A stretch of DNA of 64,000 nt, from contig NC_049988.1 of assembly GCF_000003815.2 (NCBI RefSeq), positions 11,180,657-11,244,656 of the forward strand. The letters are read 5' to 3'. This DNA is from Branchiostoma floridae. Its lineage: Eukaryota; Chordata; Leptocardii; Amphioxiformes; Branchiostomatidae. This document shows positions 61,101-64,000 of this stretch, one piece after another; the stretch's first letter is position 1; each line of letters opens with the position of its first letter. The translations under genes were made by a program, and so were the position numbers. The notes below the pieces were generated by a model. That model worked only from the letters and a program-made list of their open reading frames with translations. It made no database searches and was not told the DNA's origin.

Positions 61101-64000
61101 ATGTCCATGGACTTACGAATATTGACGCTTAATGTGAACGGTATGAAGGAGAAGCTGAAGAGATCTCAGGTTTTTGATTTTTGTCGGAATTTAAAGGTAG
61201 ATGTGGCTTGTCTCCAGGAATGTCACATATCTTCCCTGGCCGACAAGTCGTCTTGGAGCAGGCAGTGGGGAAACAAAACTGTCTGGTCACTGGGCACCAA
61301 CTCTGCCAGGGGAACTGGGATACTTATGTCTGACAAGTGGTCTATCGTCTCCTCAAAGGTAGACATGGATGGCAGGATAGTCTCTGTCCTTATCTCGGAT
61401 GGCTCGTCGAGATATAATGTAGTTAACGTATATGCCCCCAACACGGCAAGAGATAGAGCTGTTCTCTTTGCCTCTCTGCACGAGTACATGTTTCCAAATG
61501 CCACCCTCATTATAGCAGGGGACTTTAATTGTGTTTTAGATCCCGCCCTTGACAGACACACCACGTCTTCTGCAAGCCCAGGCCTCAATACACAGGATGT
61601 GATTGAACTTAGATCCTTGTGCACGGATCTTGGTTTGAAGGACACGTGGAGGGACGAGCACCCAACTCTATTAGAGTACACGTGGCGTTCTCCCTCCAAC
61701 CAAACCAGGACAAGGTTAGATAGAATCTATGTCTCAGATGACCCTTCCACGAAGGCCAGGATAGTCTCTTGTCCGTTCTCTGACCACGATGCAGTGGTTA
61801 CTGATATAGAACCCACCCACCCTGTCCAACAAGGCCGTGGTGTGTGGAAATGTAACGTTAAAACTTTGTCCGACCCCCTCTTTGTCCAAGACTTAGAGGA
61901 ACAGTATAGAGGTTGGCAGAACCAAAAGAGTGACCACTCGTCCATGAGAGAGTGGTGGGATGAGGTCAAAGTTAAGATAAGGGACCTGGTGGTGACTCAC
62001 TCCAAAAGAAGAGCGAAAGGTGCTAGACTTGTTCAGAAAGGTCTTGAGAAGGAGGTAGACATGCTCAGATCTCGCCTGAATTGCGGAGATTGTAGCACCA
62101 CCACCCTTCGTGAGTATGAGGAGGCAAAGGATAAAGCTAATAAGTGGGTCCGGGATCAGTTGGAGGGACAACGCCTCAGGTCCAGGATCAAACATTTTGA
62201 AGAGGGTGAGAAACCCACTCGCTTCTTCTTCAGAAGCGAAAGGGACGAAGGGAAGAAGAAACTTATTCGTGAGATCAGAAAGAATGATGGAGACATCACT
62301 TCTGAGACTGACGAAATTACGGAAGTTTTTCGTGATTTTTATGCCAAGCTGTTCACGAAAGACCAGTTAGACCCACAAGATAGGGATTACTTCCTTAGCA
62401 AACTGGAAGAGACCCTTCCCGAAGAAGTATCTGATCAGCTTGAAAGACCAATTTCGGCTGAGGAGTTGTTAACAGCACTCAAAAGTATGGCCAACAGCAA
62501 AACACCCGGATCAGATGGATTGCCCAAAGAATTTTACCTGCAATTCTGGGACCTTCTTGGACCAGACATGTTAGAGGTGTTCAAAGAAGGGTTGCAGGAT
62601 GGTTTGTTAGCACCATCACAACGTCAAGGAATCATTACCTTGTTGGAGAAAAAGGGGGATCAATTAAATCCCGCCAATAAGCGGCCGATCTCGCTCCTCA
62701 ATGTGGACTATAAGATACTGTCCAAGGTGTTAGCGAATAGACTAAAGGCAGTGATTGGGCTGGTGGTCCATACGGACCAGTCGTGTGGTATCCCAGGGCG
62801 TTCCATCTCAGATAGTGTTTGCCTTCTGAGGGATATTGCTGCCTATGTCAATGACAAAGACCTTCCCTGTGTCTTTCTAGCCTTAGATCAGGAGAAGGCT
62901 TTTGATAGAGTAGACCATGACTTTATGGTCAGTATTTTAGAGAGGTTGGGTTTCGGACCCATGTTCAGGCAATACATAGCTACTTTGTATAGCGAGGTAT
63001 CCAGCAAGGTGCTGGTCAATGGTAGTCTCTCGTCCTCTATTCCTGTGGAGAGGGGAGTCAGACAAGGCTGTCCATTGTCCCCTCTTCTTTATGTTCTGTG
63101 TATTGAGCCCTTAGCCGCAGCGATCAGAGCTGACACTCAGATAAAGGGTGTGCATCTGCCCGGAGGTTCTGGGAGAGACACCAAGATTGTGCAATACGCG
63201 GACGACAATACTGTTGTCCTGACAGACAGTAGGTCCATTGACCGTACTTTCGAATTGATTTCGAAGTACGAATCTGGAACTGGGGCAAAGCTAAACTTGG
63301 GAAAGACAGTGGCGCTGTGGCTGGGGTGCTGGCGAGGACGCCAAGATCAGCCATATCCCATTGGAGGATGGTCTTCGTCTCACCTGAAGATTTTAGGCAG
63401 TCCGGTTGGTAACCAGAACTTGGCCGAAGAGGCATGGTTGCAAAGATTTGCCAAATTCAAGGCAACACTCGAGAAGTGGAAGGATCGCAAACTTACCTTG
63501 TTTGGGAAGGTCTTAGTAATCAACAGTTTGGCGGCTGCCACTCTTTGGTATGTTGCCCCTGTTTATCCGCTGTCTCGTTCAGTTCAAAGAAAGATTGAGA
63601 AACTGATGTTTGAGTTTCTGTGGGACGGCAAAACAGAGTTGGTGAACAGAAAAACTCTCTACCTCTCCAAGGAAGAGGGTGGTTTGGGACTGGTTTGCAT
63701 CCCGCTCAAGGCCAAGGCATTGTTGCTTAAGTCCGTTAAGAAGGCCCTCACTGATCCCGAGGCGCCTACGAGCAGGTATGCCCACTACTGGTTAGGTCTG
63801 AGTCTCAGACAACTGGACCCCGAGTCGTGGAACAACAACATTCCGCACTCCATGGAACGTCCCCCGCACTTTGAGTCGATTTTTGGACACCTCAAAGACT
63901 TGGAGACGAAAGATGTTCAGATTGACTGGAAATCCTGCACCACCAAGTCGTTGTACGATGACCTCCTGAAAGCAGAGAACATTGTCCCTCGATGTGTTCA
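61101..64000 (+). CDS. LINE ORF2: endonuclease and reverse transcriptase (partial)
   Basis: Open from the ATG at 61101 to the window edge, 966 codons without a stop; the C-terminus is not in the window. The N-terminal apurinic-type endonuclease shows LTLNVNG (8-14), CLQECH, IIAGDFNC and SDHDAVV (227-233). These are the catalytic Asn, Glu, Asp/Asn and Asp-His sites that nick target DNA. The reverse transcriptase shows TPGSDGLPKEFY, KRPISLLNVDYKILSKVLA, CGIPGRSISD, FLALDQEKAFDRVDH, GVRQGCPLSP and the catalytic box YADD (699-702). The thumb region, SHLKILGSPVG and the KLTLFGKVLVIN motif follow. Pattern and order fit L1/Tx1 elements. All catalytic residues that I can see are conserved, so this could be an active or recently active copy. 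Confidence 0.9.
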   Translation, partial: MSMDLRILTLNVNGMKEKLKRSQVFDFCRNLKVDVACLQECHISSLADKSSWSRQWGNKTVWSLGTNSARGTGILMSDKWSIVSSKVDMDGRIVSVLISDGSSRYNVVNVYAPNTARDRAVLFASLHEYMFPNATLIIAGDFNCVLDPALDRHTTSSASPGLNTQDVIELRSLCTDLGLKDTWRDEHPTLLEYTWRSPSNQTRTRLDRIYVSDDPSTKARIVSCPFSDHDAVVTDIEPTHPVQQGRGVWKCNVKTLSDPLFVQDLEEQYRGWQNQKSDHSSMREWWDEVKVKIRDLVVTHSKRRAKGARLVQKGLEKEVDMLRSRLNCGDCSTTTLREYEEAKDKANKWVRDQLEGQRLRSRIKHFEEGEKPTRFFFRSERDEGKKKLIREIRKNDGDITSETDEITEVFRDFYAKLFTKDQLDPQDRDYFLSKLEETLPEEVSDQLERPISAEELLTALKSMANSKTPGSDGLPKEFYLQFWDLLGPDMLEVFKEGLQDGLLAPSQRQGIITLLEKKGDQLNPANKRPISLLNVDYKILSKVLANRLKAVIGLVVHTDQSCGIPGRSISDSVCLLRDIAAYVNDKDLPCVFLALDQEKAFDRVDHDFMVSILERLGFGPMFRQYIATLYSEVSSKVLVNGSLSSSIPVERGVRQGCPLSPLLYVLCIEPLAAAIRADTQIKGVHLPGGSGRDTKIVQYADDNTVVLTDSRSIDRTFELISKYESGTGAKLNLGKTVALWLGCWRGRQDQPYPIGGWSSSHLKILGSPVGNQNLAEEAWLQRFAKFKATLEKWKDRKLTLFGKVLVINSLAAATLWYVAPVYPLSRSVQRKIEKLMFEFLWDGKTELVNRKTLYLSKEEGGLGLVCIPLKAKALLLKSVKKALTDPEAPTSRYAHYWLGLSLRQLDPESWNNNIPHSMERPPHFESIFGHLKDLETKDVQIDWKSCTTKSLYDDLLKAENIVPRCV

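Larger units (their letters stand above)
58800..64000 (+). mobile_element. L1/Tx1-type LINE, 3' end outside the window
   Basis: A 5' UTR with two roughly 199-bp tandem units, a zinc-knuckle ORF1, a 24-nt gap, then ORF2 with endonuclease and reverse transcriptase. ORF organisation and the residue pattern of both domains fit the L1/Tx1 group of non-LTR retrotransposons. The exact 5' boundary is not determined; no target duplication can be checked because the 3' end is beyond 64000. Confidence 0.85.

Noticed and set aside
59502-61699. Several minus-strand frames of 80-158 aa inside the LINE
   Set aside because: They are antisense shadows of ORF1 and ORF2, which have clear domains.

Overview
The window looks like a piece of a cephalochordate (amphioxus, Branchiostoma) genome. 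The genes are split by many GT-AG introns. The actins carry chordate-style intron positions. NOSTRIN and SPC25 are neighbours, as I recall they are in human (chromosome 2q). The spacers are packed with short terminal-inverted-repeat elements, and two runs of exactly 100 N mark assembly gaps. The species assignment is inference; a database comparison would settle it.

Layout. (1) 0.2-12.1 kb: three actin genes in tandem on the + strand. Genes 1 and 3 rebuild to 376 aa from six coding exons. Gene 2 has lost its whole 80-codon exon 2, and a tRNA-like sequence lies where that exon should be. Genes 2 and 3 keep a non-coding leader exon with a perfect CArG box and an inverted CCAAT box upstream. (2) 12.1-16.3 kb: a gap, terminal-inverted-repeat elements, and a two-exon gene for a Ser/Thr/Pro-rich mucin-like type I membrane protein. 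(3) 19.0-26.1 kb, - strand: PTGES3/p23 co-chaperone, eight coding exons and two possible first exons. (4) 27.3-40.7 kb, + strand: NOSTRIN (F-BAR, coiled coil, SH3; 16 coding exons, 565 aa). (5) 44.1-46.2 kb, - strand: SPC25 kinetochore subunit (six coding exons, 225 aa). (6) 46.9-49.3 kb, + strand: RAB18 GTPase (six exons, 205 aa), divergent from SPC25. (7) 53.6-58.1 kb: a 3.7-kb foldback-like inverted repeat with two opposed 51-bp minisatellite arrays whose units resemble splice sites. (8) 58.8-64.0 kb: an L1/Tx1-type LINE with a tandemly repeated 5' UTR, an intact zinc-knuckle ORF1, and an ORF2 (endonuclease plus reverse transcriptase) still open at the window edge.

How the genes relate. 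PTGES3/NOSTRIN and SPC25/RAB18 are divergent pairs, and NOSTRIN and SPC25 are convergent. Nothing here behaves like an operon. Functions: cytoskeleton (actins), chaperone (p23), membrane-actin and endocytic trafficking (NOSTRIN, RAB18) and chromosome segregation (SPC25).

Most striking sequence-level signals: three 20-22 bp palindromes, each flanked by its own exact 7-bp direct repeat; the foldback element with splice-site-like minisatellites; the exon-deleted actin; and inverted-repeat element families with 9-bp, 8-bp, TTAA, TTA or TA target duplications, including one nested insertion. All gene models were assembled by hand from splice signals, reading phase and family knowledge. No alignment was run.
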